35,504 nt of DNA from Labilithrix sp. Lineage in GTDB: Bacteria; Myxococcota_A; Polyangia; Polyangiales; Polyangiaceae. Below are positions 15,823-24,229 of this stretch, one piece after another. The translations under genes were made by a program, and so were the position numbers. The stretch lies in contig JAHBWA010000088.1 in assembly GCA_019637195.1 (NCBI GenBank), forward strand, positions 1 to 35,504, written 5' to 3'. Within the stretch, counting starts at the first letter, position 1. Each line of letters opens with the position of its first letter. Below the pieces are notes generated by a model that was given only the letters and a program-made list of their open reading frames with translations, was not told where the DNA came from and searched no databases.

Positions 15823-16493
15823 ACCCCCTCGACGCGCGGTGCTCGACGAAGCCCCGCCGCGGATCGATGGCCTTGTCGATCAAGCGCCTCACCGCCTCCG
15901 CCCATCGCGACGCCGAAGCGGCCGTCGGGCGGGCGCGTCCGTTCGCCTCTCTCGGCTCGTACCGGGCGTACCTCACCAAGCTACACGCCTTCTACGAGGC
16001 GCTGGAGGCCCCGCTGTTCGAGCGGCTCGCGCTCCTCGTGCCGGACGCAGACGCGCGACGAAAGACGGGGCTCCTCGAGGCCGATCTGCGCTACCTGGGC
16101 GCCCTCGTCGATCCGGCCGCGCTCGGACGACCCCGTGTCCCGCGCATCTCCTCCCCCGCGGCAGCGATGGGGGTCGGCTACGTGCTCGAGGGCAAGACCC
16201 TGGGCAGTCGGTTTCTCCTCGAGCACGCTCGCCAGCTGGATCTCGACGTCGGACGTGGCGCCTCGTTCCTGGCCGGGTACGGCGGCCGGACGGGGCCGAT
16301 GTGGCGCGTGTACCGCGACGCGCTCGAACACGTCGTCGTCGTCGGCGGTCGGCGCGCGGCGGTCGTCGCGGGGGCGCTCGCCACCTTCGCGTCGTTCACG
16401 CGCTGGATCGACACGGACGCGGGCGGCGCGAGGCCCTCCGGTTTGGGCGGAGCGGCGACGGAAAGCCGCGCCGCTTGCCCCGCCGCGGAGTGA
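15819..16493 (+). CDS. Biliverdin-producing heme oxygenase (BphO/HemO type)
   Basis: 224 aa. Opens the heme ring to biliverdin, CO and iron. The proximal heme ligand is H29 in TASAHRDAEAAV, and the distal helix reads GVGYVLEGKTLGSRFL (118-133), the glycine-rich signature of bacterial heme oxygenases found beside bacteriophytochromes. GTG 15819 is chosen because it continues the 4-nt overlap pattern of the operon; ATG 15867 is the alternative and would still keep the whole domain. No phytochrome gene (PAS-GAF-PHY) lies in the window. The last gene of the operon, it most likely supplies the bilin for a neighbouring sensor; an iron-acquisition role is less likely, because no heme-uptake genes are adjacent. 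Confidence 0.88.
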   Translation: MNPLDARCSTKPRRGSMALSIKRLTASAHRDAEAAVGRARPFASLGSYRAYLTKLHAFYEALEAPLFERLALLVPDADARRKTGLLEADLRYLGALVDPAALGRPRVPRISSPAAAMGVGYVLEGKTLGSRFLLEHARQLDLDVGRGASFLAGYGGRTGPMWRVYRDALEHVVVVGGRRAAVVAGALATFASFTRWIDTDAGGARPSGLGGAATESRAACPAAE

Positions 16494-16515
16494 AAAATCC
16501 AGGGGTAGCGGTCTT

Positions 16516-16573
16516 TTGACCTGAGCCGTTGCGCGGTATCCGACATGTGGTATGTGCTCGCTCTGTAAGCGAG
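16516..16573 (+). promoter_or_regulatory. Candidate promoter and leader hairpin of the beta-propeller lipoprotein gene
   Basis: TTGACC at 16516-16521 is a good -35 box; AT-containing hexamers TATCCG (16537) and TATGTG (16551) are possible -10 boxes. A perfect 6-bp hairpin, CTCGCT/AGCGAG (16557-16573), directly abuts the Shine-Dalgarno GAGGAAG before ATG 16586 and could affect its access. Confidence 0.35.
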
Positions 16574-16585
16574 GAAGACCTACCT

Positions 16586-17749
16586 ATGACGATCCGCAGC
16601 CTCATCCCTGTCGCGCTCCTTGTCTCCGCCTCCTTCTCCGTGGTCGCTTGCTCCACCACGTCCGAGGAGGGCCTCTTCGACGAAGACCGCTGCAACGACG
16701 AGGGCGTGAGCTGTCAGGCGTACGGACGGAAGAACTACGAGAACAAGCCGGCCGCCTACGAGCTCGGCAACGGCGCTCGCGCTCCGCGGCTCAGGCTCAT
16801 CCACGAGGGGCAGCCGGGCTGGGATCCGATCGACCTCGAGTTCAATCCGCGTCGCCCGCGCGAGCTGTGGATCATGAACTACGCGACGAGCCACATGACG
16901 ATCGTCCGCAACGCGGGCACGTCGCAGGCGCAGGCGATCGAGCGCCGGGATCCGGCCTACTCGCACTACATGTACAAGCCCGCGGGGATCGCGATGGCGG
17001 GGGAGCACCCGGAGTGGGGGCAGCTCTGGGCCACTTGCGGCGACAACAACAGCTTCGGCAACTACCACATGGGGCCGACGCTCTACTCCGCGGAGCTCGA
17101 CATCTTCGGCGGCCAGAACCCGCAGACGGGCCTCGGCTCGCACCTCGACATGCTCCACTCGACCTCGTTCTGCCGCGGTATCGCGTGGGCGGGTGAGGGC
17201 AACCAGTACTTCGCCTTCAACGCGCACAACAAGGCCATCGACTTCTACGACTTCGTGCAGGACCACGGCCCCGGCAACACCGATCACTCCGACGGCATCG
17301 TCCGCCGCTTCTGGAACAACCAGGTGAAGGGCGTCGACGGCGTGATGAGCAGCGTCGGCTGGAACCCCGACAACCAGAAGCTCTACGTCGCGGACACCGG
17401 CAACAAACGCATCCTCGTGCTCGATCCTTCGCAGGGGCAGCCGGTCGCGCCGTTCCCGGGCACCGAGATCATCGCCGAGCGTCGCTACTTCGAGACGCCG
17501 CTCGAGGTCCTCACGGAGGACGGCGTGCTCGAGGAGCCGAGCGGCATCGAGGCGTCCGGCGGGCTCGCGTTCGTCACCGACGCGAAGACCAGCCAGATCC
17601 ACGCGTTCGACGTCGAGACCGGCGCGCGTGTCCGTTCGCTCGACACGGGGCTCCCGACCGGCTCGCTCGCAGGCCTGAACTTCGGCCCCGACGGCAAGAT
17701 CTACTTCGTCGACCGCAAGGCGAGCCGCGTCTACCGGATCGATCCCTGA
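16586..17749 (+). CDS. Exported lipoprotein with NHL-like beta-propeller
   Basis: 387 aa. ATG 16586 is chosen for its Shine-Dalgarno (GAGGAAG) and because it begins a lipoprotein signal, with C22 in the lipobox SVVAC. After a short acidic Cys-containing segment the protein shows repeated blade-like units (DPIDLEFNPRRPRELWIMNY, SVGWNPDNQKLYVADTGN, LAGLNFGPDGKIYFVDRK), typical of NHL or SMP-30-like six-bladed propellers. Such proteins bind ligands or, in some families, hydrolyse lactones; no catalytic motif could be confirmed here. It starts about 90 nt after the heme oxygenase gene and has its own promoter candidate, so it is probably not part of the signalling operon. It converges with the GH31 gene. 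Confidence 0.72.
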   Translation: MTIRSLIPVALLVSASFSVVACSTTSEEGLFDEDRCNDEGVSCQAYGRKNYENKPAAYELGNGARAPRLRLIHEGQPGWDPIDLEFNPRRPRELWIMNYATSHMTIVRNAGTSQAQAIERRDPAYSHYMYKPAGIAMAGEHPEWGQLWATCGDNNSFGNYHMGPTLYSAELDIFGGQNPQTGLGSHLDMLHSTSFCRGIAWAGEGNQYFAFNAHNKAIDFYDFVQDHGPGNTDHSDGIVRRFWNNQVKGVDGVMSSVGWNPDNQKLYVADTGNKRILVLDPSQGQPVAPFPGTEIIAERRYFETPLEVLTEDGVLEEPSGIEASGGLAFVTDAKTSQIHAFDVETGARVRSLDTGLPTGSLAGLNFGPDGKIYFVDRKASRVYRIDP

Positions 17750-17808
17750 TCGACGAACGCTTCCTTCCTTCGTAGTCCGCCGGCTCCACCCGCCGCGCGG
17801 CGCCCACC

Positions 17809-17851
17809 CGAAGCCCCGATCCGGTCGCGCGCCGCGCCGGTCGGGGCTTCG
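17809..17851. terminator. Bidirectional hairpin between convergent genes
   Basis: CGAAGCCCCGATCCGG and CCGGTCGGGGCTTCG pair over 15 bp with one bulged T; the inner bases are GC-rich. It lies about 60 nt after the beta-propeller gene and 11 nt after the end of the convergent GH31 gene. Its right arm overlaps a 14-bp direct repeat, gggcttcgtcgcga at 17844-17857 and 17865-17878, the second copy of which encodes the last residues of the GH31 protein. Confidence 0.6.
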
Positions 17852-17861
17852 TCGCGATTCG

Positions 17862-19691
17862 TCAGGGCTTCGTCGCGACCACGGAGACCGCGCCCGCGCG
17901 CGCGGGCACGCGGACGATCAGCGTCTTGTTCGCGGCGTCGTGGAAGAAGCCCGCGGCGCCGCTCGCCACGAGGGCCTCCTCGCTCGCCTGCGCCGTGAGC
18001 GTCGCGCCGTCGAGCGTGACCGAGGTCGGCGGGTCGTCGAAGCGCACGCGGAGCGCGAGCGGCTTCACCGCGGTCGAGACGTCGACCTCGACCTGGGCGC
18101 CGTCCTTGACGGCGATCGTCGTCGTCGCGTCGTCGTCCTCGCGGAGCGCGAACGTGCTGCCGGTCGCCGAGGGCCAGACGAGGATCGTGTGCGCGCCCTT
18201 GGCGCCGGCGCCGCCGAGCCCGAGGAGATCATCGGGATCGTCGACGTTCATCGGGACGATCGCGCCCTCCTTCGCGAAGAGCGGGATCTTGAGGCGGTCG
18301 GCCGAGAAGTCGGCTTGCGCGGTCGTGCCGCCCTCCGCGGCCTCGCCGGTCCACCAGTCGTACCAGCGCGCGCCCGCCGGCAGCGGGACCGAGCGGATGC
18401 CCGTCTCGTCGAGGATCGGCGCGACGAGGAACGCTTCACCGAGCTCGTAGCGGTAGTCGCCGGGCCACGACGCCGCCTCGCCGATCGGCGCGACGATGCT
18501 CGTCCCCGGCTTGGCCCAGGCCTCCTCGGAGCGCGAGTAGAGGAAGGGCACGAGCGCGTGGTGCAGGAGTGACCAGTACTTGTAGAGCGCGACGGTCTCC
18601 TCGACGTGATCGGGGACCGTCCACGGCGTGAGGTTCGCCCGGCCGTGGAGCTGGAAGAAGGGAGAGAGGGCGCCCACCGCGGTCCAGCGCGCGAAGTTCA
18701 GCGTGTCGAACGGGATCTTCGGGCCGAGCAGGTTCTTGTCGTCGGCGTCGAGGTAGCCGCCGACGTCCGAGCCGACCATCGGGTAGCCCGCGCGCGCCGA
18801 GACGGCCTGGTGGTCGAGCGCGTCGGCGAGGCCGACCCAGTCGCGGCGGTTGTCCCCCATCCACGCGACCGGGGCGTGCTCTCGCTTCGCGAAGAAGCGC
18901 CCGGCGAACTCGTACGACTCGTCCCACGCGCGGACCATCGTGACGAAGTCGCGTCCGCGCTTGGACCGCCCGTAGGCGAGGAAGTCCTCGTAATAGAGCT
19001 CCGAGTAGCGCTGCAGCGGGACCTCGCCCTCGGCGAGGCGCACGGTGGGCTCGGTGATGTAGCTCTCGCCGAAGTCGAGCTTCCATCCGTCGATCAACGC
19101 GAGGACGTCGTCCTGCTGGCGGTGCCACCACGTGCGCGCGCGCGGGTTGGAGAAGTCGACGAACGCGCCGCGCCCCTTCCACCAGCCGTAGAGCTCGCCG
19201 TCGTCGAGGAAGAGCTTGCACGTGAGGCCTTCCTCGAGGTTCGGTGACGGGCCCTCGTAGGCGTCCCCGCCGGGCTCGAAGTCGTAGCTGATCTGGTTCA
19301 CCGCGGACGTGATCCAGAGGACGACCTTGACCCCGCGATCGTGCATGTCGCGCACGAGACCGGGGAAGTCACCGTAGCGCGTGGGGTTCGGGATGAACGT
19401 GTTGTAGTGCGTCTCCCACGGGCTATCGAGGACGACCGCGCCGACCGGGATCCCGCGCTCGCGGAAGCCGTCGACGAACGCGTACGTGTCCGCGCGGTCG
19501 GAGATGTCCTTGCTGATCCACGGCTCGAACGCCCAGCGCGGCGTGTGGAGGGCGGGCGCGGGGAGCGGCTCTTCGGGCGCGATCTCGGGGCACGGCTCGG
19601 CGGGGGGCGGAGGCGGGGCCTCGGCAGCGGTGTCGGAACCACACGCCGCGAGCGCGGCGAAGAACCAGGGAAGGACGGTAAAGCGACGCAC
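17862..19691 (-). CDS. Glycoside hydrolase family 31 lipoprotein (alpha-glycosidase type)
   Basis: 609 aa. GTG 19691 gives a short lipoprotein signal with C17 in the lipobox ALAAC; the frame is open upstream but without protein character. The (beta/alpha)8 catalytic domain carries the GH31 nucleophile D206 in GWKLDFGES and the acid/base D280 in AWMGDNRRDW; further family blocks are FVDFSNPRARTWW and GSDVGGYL. The C-terminal part (about 430-609) is the beta-sandwich region, with PLPAGARWYDWWTGE and KEGAIVPM. GH31 enzymes act on alpha-linked glucosides, xylosides or sulfoquinovosides; the substrate cannot be told. As a lipoprotein it would act outside the cytoplasm. TATACC lies 7 nt before the GTG and there is no Shine-Dalgarno. 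Confidence 0.87.
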   Translation of the reverse strand: MRRFTVLPWFFAALAACGSDTAAEAPPPPPAEPCPEIAPEEPLPAPALHTPRWAFEPWISKDISDRADTYAFVDGFRERGIPVGAVVLDSPWETHYNTFIPNPTRYGDFPGLVRDMHDRGVKVVLWITSAVNQISYDFEPGGDAYEGPSPNLEEGLTCKLFLDDGELYGWWKGRGAFVDFSNPRARTWWHRQQDDVLALIDGWKLDFGESYITEPTVRLAEGEVPLQRYSELYYEDFLAYGRSKRGRDFVTMVRAWDESYEFAGRFFAKREHAPVAWMGDNRRDWVGLADALDHQAVSARAGYPMVGSDVGGYLDADDKNLLGPKIPFDTLNFARWTAVGALSPFFQLHGRANLTPWTVPDHVEETVALYKYWSLLHHALVPFLYSRSEEAWAKPGTSIVAPIGEAASWPGDYRYELGEAFLVAPILDETGIRSVPLPAGARWYDWWTGEAAEGGTTAQADFSADRLKIPLFAKEGAIVPMNVDDPDDLLGLGGAGAKGAHTILVWPSATGSTFALREDDDATTTIAVKDGAQVEVDVSTAVKPLALRVRFDDPPTSVTLDGATLTAQASEEALVASGAAGFFHDAANKTLIVRVPARAGAVSVVATKP

Positions 19692-19698
19692 GGAGGCA

Positions 19699-19704
19699 GG
19701 TATA
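19699..19704 (-). promoter_or_regulatory. Candidate -10 box of the GH31 gene
   Basis: TATACC on the minus strand, 7 nt upstream of GTG 19691, placing the transcript start at or next to the start codon. No -35 consensus is visible. Confidence 0.35.
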
Positions 19705-19963
19705 GAGCAACACGAGCACGCGCGCCGGTCTCGAATGCCAAACCCGAGGCGACGGGAGGGGATCGAGCGCAGACGAGCGACCATTTCGCTGTCGCCTTCG
19801 CACCACAGATCCGAGCCGGGTGTTGCATGTCGGCACCGTCCGACAGCCTCGCGCGCCGGCGCGTCATGACCAACGCGTCGCATCGTGCCGTCGTCGGGAG
19901 ACAGGAAGCCCAGCGTTTTCGCTGCGTACGGCAGCGGCAGCGGCGGCGCGGCACGGAAGTCGC

Positions 19964-19969
19964 TAGCCT
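19964..19969 (+). promoter_or_regulatory. Candidate -10 box of the lipoprotein gene at 19976
   Basis: TAGCCT, 6 nt before ATG 19976; no Shine-Dalgarno is present between. It belongs to the group of TA-rich hexamers placed 6-9 nt before start codons in this window. Confidence 0.35.
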
Positions 19970-19975
19970 CGACGT

Positions 19976-20764
19976 ATGCATCATGCAAGGTGGTGTCTGC
20001 TTGGTCTTCTCCCGCTGCTGGTCTCCGCTCCGGCCTGCTCGAACGACTCCGAGGACGACGACAAGTTCTCCGAGAGCCATCAGGTGAGCGAGCTGAACGC
20101 GTCTTACGGCGCGTTCGCCGACGACGGCCGGCTCAGGATCTTCGCTGCGCTCCTCGGTCGGAAGGGGTTCGTTCGTCTGCGCGGCGGCGACACCATCGAG
20201 ATCGACGTCGACGGTCAGCGCACGCCGAACACCGAGCGCCTGCTCGACGATCGGGTCCACTACATCGCCGACGTGCCGGCGCCGCGGGGGGAGACCGAGG
20301 TCACGGTCACCTTCGTGCGCGGCGTCGAGCGCGTCGTCGGCAAGATCCGGATCTACTCGGCGTTCGATCTGAAGGCGCCGCCCACGAGCCTCAAGAAGGG
20401 CGCGAGCGCCGAGATCGACGTCGATCCGCGCCCGGACCTCTCCAAATGGCCTGGGTTCTTCGGGCCGGGCCTCGTCGGCAAGGCGGAGCTGATCGGCGAG
20501 TGCATCGAGACCGGATCGCAGCTCGTCGATTTGTGTGCGAGAGGCAGCGAGGCGGGGAAGTGCACGCAGGCGTATCCGCTCTCGCTCGACAGCTCGAAGT
20601 TGATCCTGCGGCCGGGCACGAGCTCCTGCAACGTCGCGGTGCACGTGCGCCTCGCCGCGGGCGGTTCGCCGTTCGAGGGGACGGGGCCGGCGAAGGAGAC
20701 GTTCAAGGGAGGCGGCTTCGAGGGCTACCGGGTCCGCGCGTTCGATCTCGAGCTCACGGACTGA
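19976..20764 (+). CDS. Hypothetical lipoprotein
   Basis: 262 aa. ATG 19976 begins a lipoprotein signal: a short basic start (MHHAR), a Leu-rich core and C21 after SAPA. A short acidic linker (SNDSEDDDKF) follows, as is common for outer-membrane lipoproteins. The rest is predicted to be mainly beta structure, with an Ig-like or carbohydrate-binding appearance (GRLRIFAALLGRKGFVRL, GDTIEIDVDGQR, TEVTVTFVRG) and four cysteines in the second half that could form disulfides. I do not recognise the family. It is divergent from the GH31 gene, with 284 nt between, and converges on the hybrid kinase that follows; no functional link to either can be shown. Confidence 0.7.
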   Translation: MHHARWCLLGLLPLLVSAPACSNDSEDDDKFSESHQVSELNASYGAFADDGRLRIFAALLGRKGFVRLRGGDTIEIDVDGQRTPNTERLLDDRVHYIADVPAPRGETEVTVTFVRGVERVVGKIRIYSAFDLKAPPTSLKKGASAEIDVDPRPDLSKWPGFFGPGLVGKAELIGECIETGSQLVDLCARGSEAGKCTQAYPLSLDSSKLILRPGTSSCNVAVHVRLAAGGSPFEGTGPAKETFKGGGFEGYRVRAFDLELTD

Positions 20765-20792
20765 CGGGGCGCAGCGCGCATCGCGGCGGCGC

Positions 20793-22811
20793 TCAAGACG
20801 GCTGCCGCGCGCCGTGCGTCCGGACGTCGGAGTGGGGAAGCAGGCGGGAGACCGTCCCCTCGAGCTCGTTCAGCGTGAAGGGCTTCGGCAGCACGGCGGC
20901 GATCTTCGCGCTGGTGAGCGCCTCGGGCGGCAGGCCGACGTCGCGCCCGCTCACGAGGACGATGGGGGAGGCGTGCCCGAGGCGCGTGAGCTCCTGCGCG
21001 AACGCGATGCCGTCCAGCGTGGGCATGGTCATGTCGGTGAGCACGAGGTCGAAGGAGCGGTCTGAGCGCTTGCAGTGCTCGAGCGCGGCGTGTGGGTCGC
21101 GCTCGAAGACGACGTCGTGACCGAGCGCCTCGAGGAGCAGCTGGAGGGACTTGCCGACGTTGGGATCGTCGTCGACGACGAGCATGCGCGCGCGGTCGGG
21201 CGGCGGCGGGCCGCTCGTCGAGGAACGGATCGGCGGCGGCCCGGACGCGCGGCGTGACTCCTCGAGCACCGGCAAGGCGATCACGAACGTCGTCCCGCGG
21301 CCCGGCGTGGAGGTGACGTGCACCGCGCCCCCGTGCGCCCGCGCGATCCCTTGCACCGCGAAGAGGCCGAGCCCGCTGCCGTTGCCGAGCGGCTTGCCGG
21401 AGAAGAACGGGTCGAACAGGCGCGCCTTGGTGGCCTCGTCGATCCCGCGGCCCTCGTCGTGGAACCGGAGGAGCGCGTACGCGCCGGGCGGGACGGGGAA
21501 CGACGCGTCCTCCGCGGTCAGCTGGCGGATCTCGAGCGAGAGCTCGACGCGCGCCGTCGCGCAGGTGCCCATCGCCTCGATCGCGTTCTTTCCCACGTTC
21601 AAGAGGGCGCGATGGAGCTGGCTCGCGTCCCCGCGCACGCGCGCGCCGCCCGGCGGCGCCGTCACGGCGATGTCCCACTCCGGCCGGAACGCCCGGAGCG
21701 TGGTCGCGATCTCGTCGAGCAACGGGCCGAGCTCGACGACCCGCAGGCTCAGATCGCCGCCCCTCGCGAAGCTCGCGAGGTTGCCGGTGAGGTCACGCCC
21801 CCGCTGCACGGCGCCGAGGATCGCGTCGAGGTAGTCGTTGACCTGCGCGGGCGACGACGCGGCGTTCGCGCGCTCTGCGAAGCTCGAGATCGTGACGAGG
21901 AGGTTGTTGAAGTCGTGCGCGAGGCTCCCGGTCAGGATGCCGAGCGCGTCGAGCATCTCGTCGTGCTCGAGGCGGGCCGCGAGCTTCGTCGCCTCCGTGC
22001 TCTCCGTCACGTCGCGCAGCGCCACCGCGCACCCGGTCGGGATCGCGGCGACCGTGGCCTCGAACGACCGCGTTCGCCCGGTCGGCTCGTCGTCGGGGAT
22101 GGTCAGGTCGAGCCGCAGCGGGCTCGTCGACGCCCGCGCCTGATCGAGCGCGGGGACGAGCTTCGACGGCGCGTCCGCGAAGCAGTCTCCGATCGGCTGG
22201 CCCTCCCAGCGCGTGAAGTCCAGCGCAGGCAGCGCGGCGCCTCCGACGGTGACGCGCGAGACGCGGGCGGTGCGGTCGAGGAAGACGAAGACCTGATCGC
22301 TCGTCGGGACGATGAGGTCCTCGTCGACGTCCGCGGCGCTGGCCCCGCGTCCTTCACGGACCTCGACCGTCACCAGGTTCGGAGCGAGGGCCTGCAGCGC
22401 CGAGAGGCTGCGCCGGTGCCAGGTCTGACCGTCCTGCGACGCGAAGCGGACCTTGTACCGCTCGTGATCTTTCACGTGGTCGATCCACGTGACGAAGGCC
22501 TTGAAGCACGTCGACGTCATGAACTCGAGGTTGCAGAAGTCGACCACGACGCGCGGGACGTTCAGGCGCACGGCGTCCGCGTCGACCTGCGCGAGCAGCT
22601 GGCGGATCTTCTCGCGAACGGGCGTCTCCGCCTCGCCGTAGAAGACGACGCGGATGTCGCCTTCGACCAGCTTCGCGGAGGCCTGACAGCGTTCGTCGTT
22701 GATACTCGCGCGGACGAGAGCGGCCACGTTTCGGAAGCTATCGGAGTGAGCCGGCCGCGTCGATGGATCATCCGGGGTGGCGTGAGCGCGGAGGCGGGCG
22801 ATAGTCGGCAT
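20793..22811 (-). CDS. Hybrid histidine kinase with STAS-like N-terminal domain, HisKA-HATPase-REC
   Basis: 672 aa, no membrane segment. ATG 22811 is chosen; GTG 22859 is an alternative, and the frame upstream of that has shadow composition. Residues about 45-150 (DIRVVFYGE ... VVVDFCNLEFMTSTCFKAFVTWI) resemble a STAS/SiaC-like domain of the kind used in partner-switching, with a Ser/Thr-Cys site where such domains are phosphorylated. A PAS-like domain (about 165-270) follows. HisKA has H299 in SLAHDFNNLL, a kinase type often joined to PAS and REC; the ATPase has N409 (GKNAIEAM), D452 (HDEGRGID) and GSGLGL (478-483). REC (about 543-655) has D548/D549, D593 and K643. The link between a STAS-like domain and a kinase suggests input from a partner-switching or stressosome-like circuit (inference). 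Confidence 0.85.
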   Translation of the reverse strand: MPTIARLRAHATPDDPSTRPAHSDSFRNVAALVRASINDERCQASAKLVEGDIRVVFYGEAETPVREKIRQLLAQVDADAVRLNVPRVVVDFCNLEFMTSTCFKAFVTWIDHVKDHERYKVRFASQDGQTWHRRSLSALQALAPNLVTVEVREGRGASAADVDEDLIVPTSDQVFVFLDRTARVSRVTVGGAALPALDFTRWEGQPIGDCFADAPSKLVPALDQARASTSPLRLDLTIPDDEPTGRTRSFEATVAAIPTGCAVALRDVTESTEATKLAARLEHDEMLDALGILTGSLAHDFNNLLVTISSFAERANAASSPAQVNDYLDAILGAVQRGRDLTGNLASFARGGDLSLRVVELGPLLDEIATTLRAFRPEWDIAVTAPPGGARVRGDASQLHRALLNVGKNAIEAMGTCATARVELSLEIRQLTAEDASFPVPPGAYALLRFHDEGRGIDEATKARLFDPFFSGKPLGNGSGLGLFAVQGIARAHGGAVHVTSTPGRGTTFVIALPVLEESRRASGPPPIRSSTSGPPPPDRARMLVVDDDPNVGKSLQLLLEALGHDVVFERDPHAALEHCKRSDRSFDLVLTDMTMPTLDGIAFAQELTRLGHASPIVLVSGRDVGLPPEALTSAKIAAVLPKPFTLNELEGTVSRLLPHSDVRTHGARQPS

Positions 22812-23071
22812 CTCATCGAAATGAGAGTGAATCGCTGGATCCGGTGAATCGGTGCTCACCGTCGATTTTTGGCGGGCTGCGTGGCGTGGCGGCCGCCCAC
22901 GCCGTGAGCGCGCGGGGTTCCTCCGCGGCGCGAGGTCGCGACGCCGCTCGCCCGGGAGCGGATCGGGGGGATGAGGGGCCGAGAGATCGGCGGGCGACGG
23001 TGAATCGAATCGCGCCTCACGACGTCGAAGGGACCGCGTCGCGATCGGCGCCACTTGGACTGGGAGTCACG

Positions 23072-24208
23072 ATGCTTGGAAGAGTCTTGGTTCTTGGCGG
23101 GCTTGCGCTCGTCTCGTTCATGGGATGCTCGTCGAGCGACGACGCCGCGGCGGGCGGCGGTGCGGCGAACGGCGACGCTGGGAGCGGAGACCCCGACCCG
23201 GCCGGCGGGCAGGACGCCGGCGGCGCGTGTACGCCGGCGTCGCTGGCGCCCGTCACCGCGGTGCCGAAGGACGCCCGGCTCGTCGACCTGGCGGTCGACG
23301 CCGAGGGCGCGTGGCTCCTCGTTCGCGGCCAGAGCGAGCGATCGCTCACCGTCGTCCGGCCGAGCGGCGAGAGCAAGGTGCTCGAGGCGGCGAACGTCAC
23401 GGCGGCGGCGCTCTCGGGGCGATCGGACGGGAAGGTCTGCGCCGCGTGGGGGGTGAGCCAGCCCTCCGCCGCCGTGCACTACGCTTGTGGCCCCGACTTC
23501 GCGCGCGTGGACACAGGCCTCGCGCTGGAGATCGACGCGGACGCGCCGCTCGCCCTCCACGACGAGCCGACCGCGGGGGCCATGCTGTTCCAGGGGAAGT
23601 TCGCCTCGTTGGACGGCGTCGCGCGCGCCGGATCCGACTTTCGAGACGCGAACATCATGGAGTCGTCGATCTCCTACCCCGGCGGCGTCCACGCGCTGAC
23701 GGGGGCCCAGGAAGGGGCGCCGTACTGCTTCGTCGCGAGTCAAGGAGCCGGCGCGGCGCCGATCGTCGTCAAGAGCTGGATGAGGAGCGGGAGCGCCAAC
23801 TCCTGGGGCTCGGTCTCCCTCGACGGCGCGAGCGCGACGTGGTGCGCCGCCGCGTTCTCGGGCGCGACGCTCGGAGTGCTCGCCACCGGCGGCGGCGAGG
23901 CGAAGTTCGCGACCGGAGTGAAGCAGGGCGACTTCGCGGGCCAGCTGGCCGCGGAGCGCTTCGGCGCGACCGAGGTGCGGGTCGCAGACCTCGCGGCCGA
24001 CGCAGAGGAGTTCGCGATCGTCTACGGCTCCGACGCGGGGGCGTTCCGCGCTTCGCGCGGCGCGAGCGCGAAGACGTGGGTGCTGTCGGCGCTCCCGGTG
24101 CCGGCTGGCGTGACGGTCACCGCGGCGTCCATCGCGAAGGACTCCGCTGGCGAGCACATCGCCGTCCAGGCGGGCGGCGTGACCTACTACCAGCGGTCCT
24201 GCCGCTGA
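23072..24208 (+). CDS. Hypothetical lipoprotein, beta-rich
   Basis: 378 aa. ATG 23072 is chosen for the lipoprotein signal (C19 in SFMGC) and a nearby GGGAG 6 nt upstream; the long open frame before it is a shadow. A Gly/Ala/Asp-rich linker (about 20-50, with GGGAANGDAGSGD) leads to a domain of repeated beta strands (LVDLAVDAEGAWLLVRGQ, VADLAADAEEFAIVYGSDAG) that looks like a degenerate beta-propeller or WD-like fold. Five or more cysteines are present. No catalytic motif is visible and the family is not recognised. It is divergent from the STAS-like kinase gene and converges on the PHP-domain gene. Confidence 0.68.
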   Translation: MLGRVLVLGGLALVSFMGCSSSDDAAAGGGAANGDAGSGDPDPAGGQDAGGACTPASLAPVTAVPKDARLVDLAVDAEGAWLLVRGQSERSLTVVRPSGESKVLEAANVTAAALSGRSDGKVCAAWGVSQPSAAVHYACGPDFARVDTGLALEIDADAPLALHDEPTAGAMLFQGKFASLDGVARAGSDFRDANIMESSISYPGGVHALTGAQEGAPYCFVASQGAGAAPIVVKSWMRSGSANSWGSVSLDGASATWCAAAFSGATLGVLATGGGEAKFATGVKQGDFAGQLAAERFGATEVRVADLAADAEEFAIVYGSDAGAFRASRGASAKTWVLSALPVPAGVTVTAASIAKDSAGEHIAVQAGGVTYYQRSCR

Positions 24209-24229
24209 GCGCCGCGGCGAACGCCCCCG

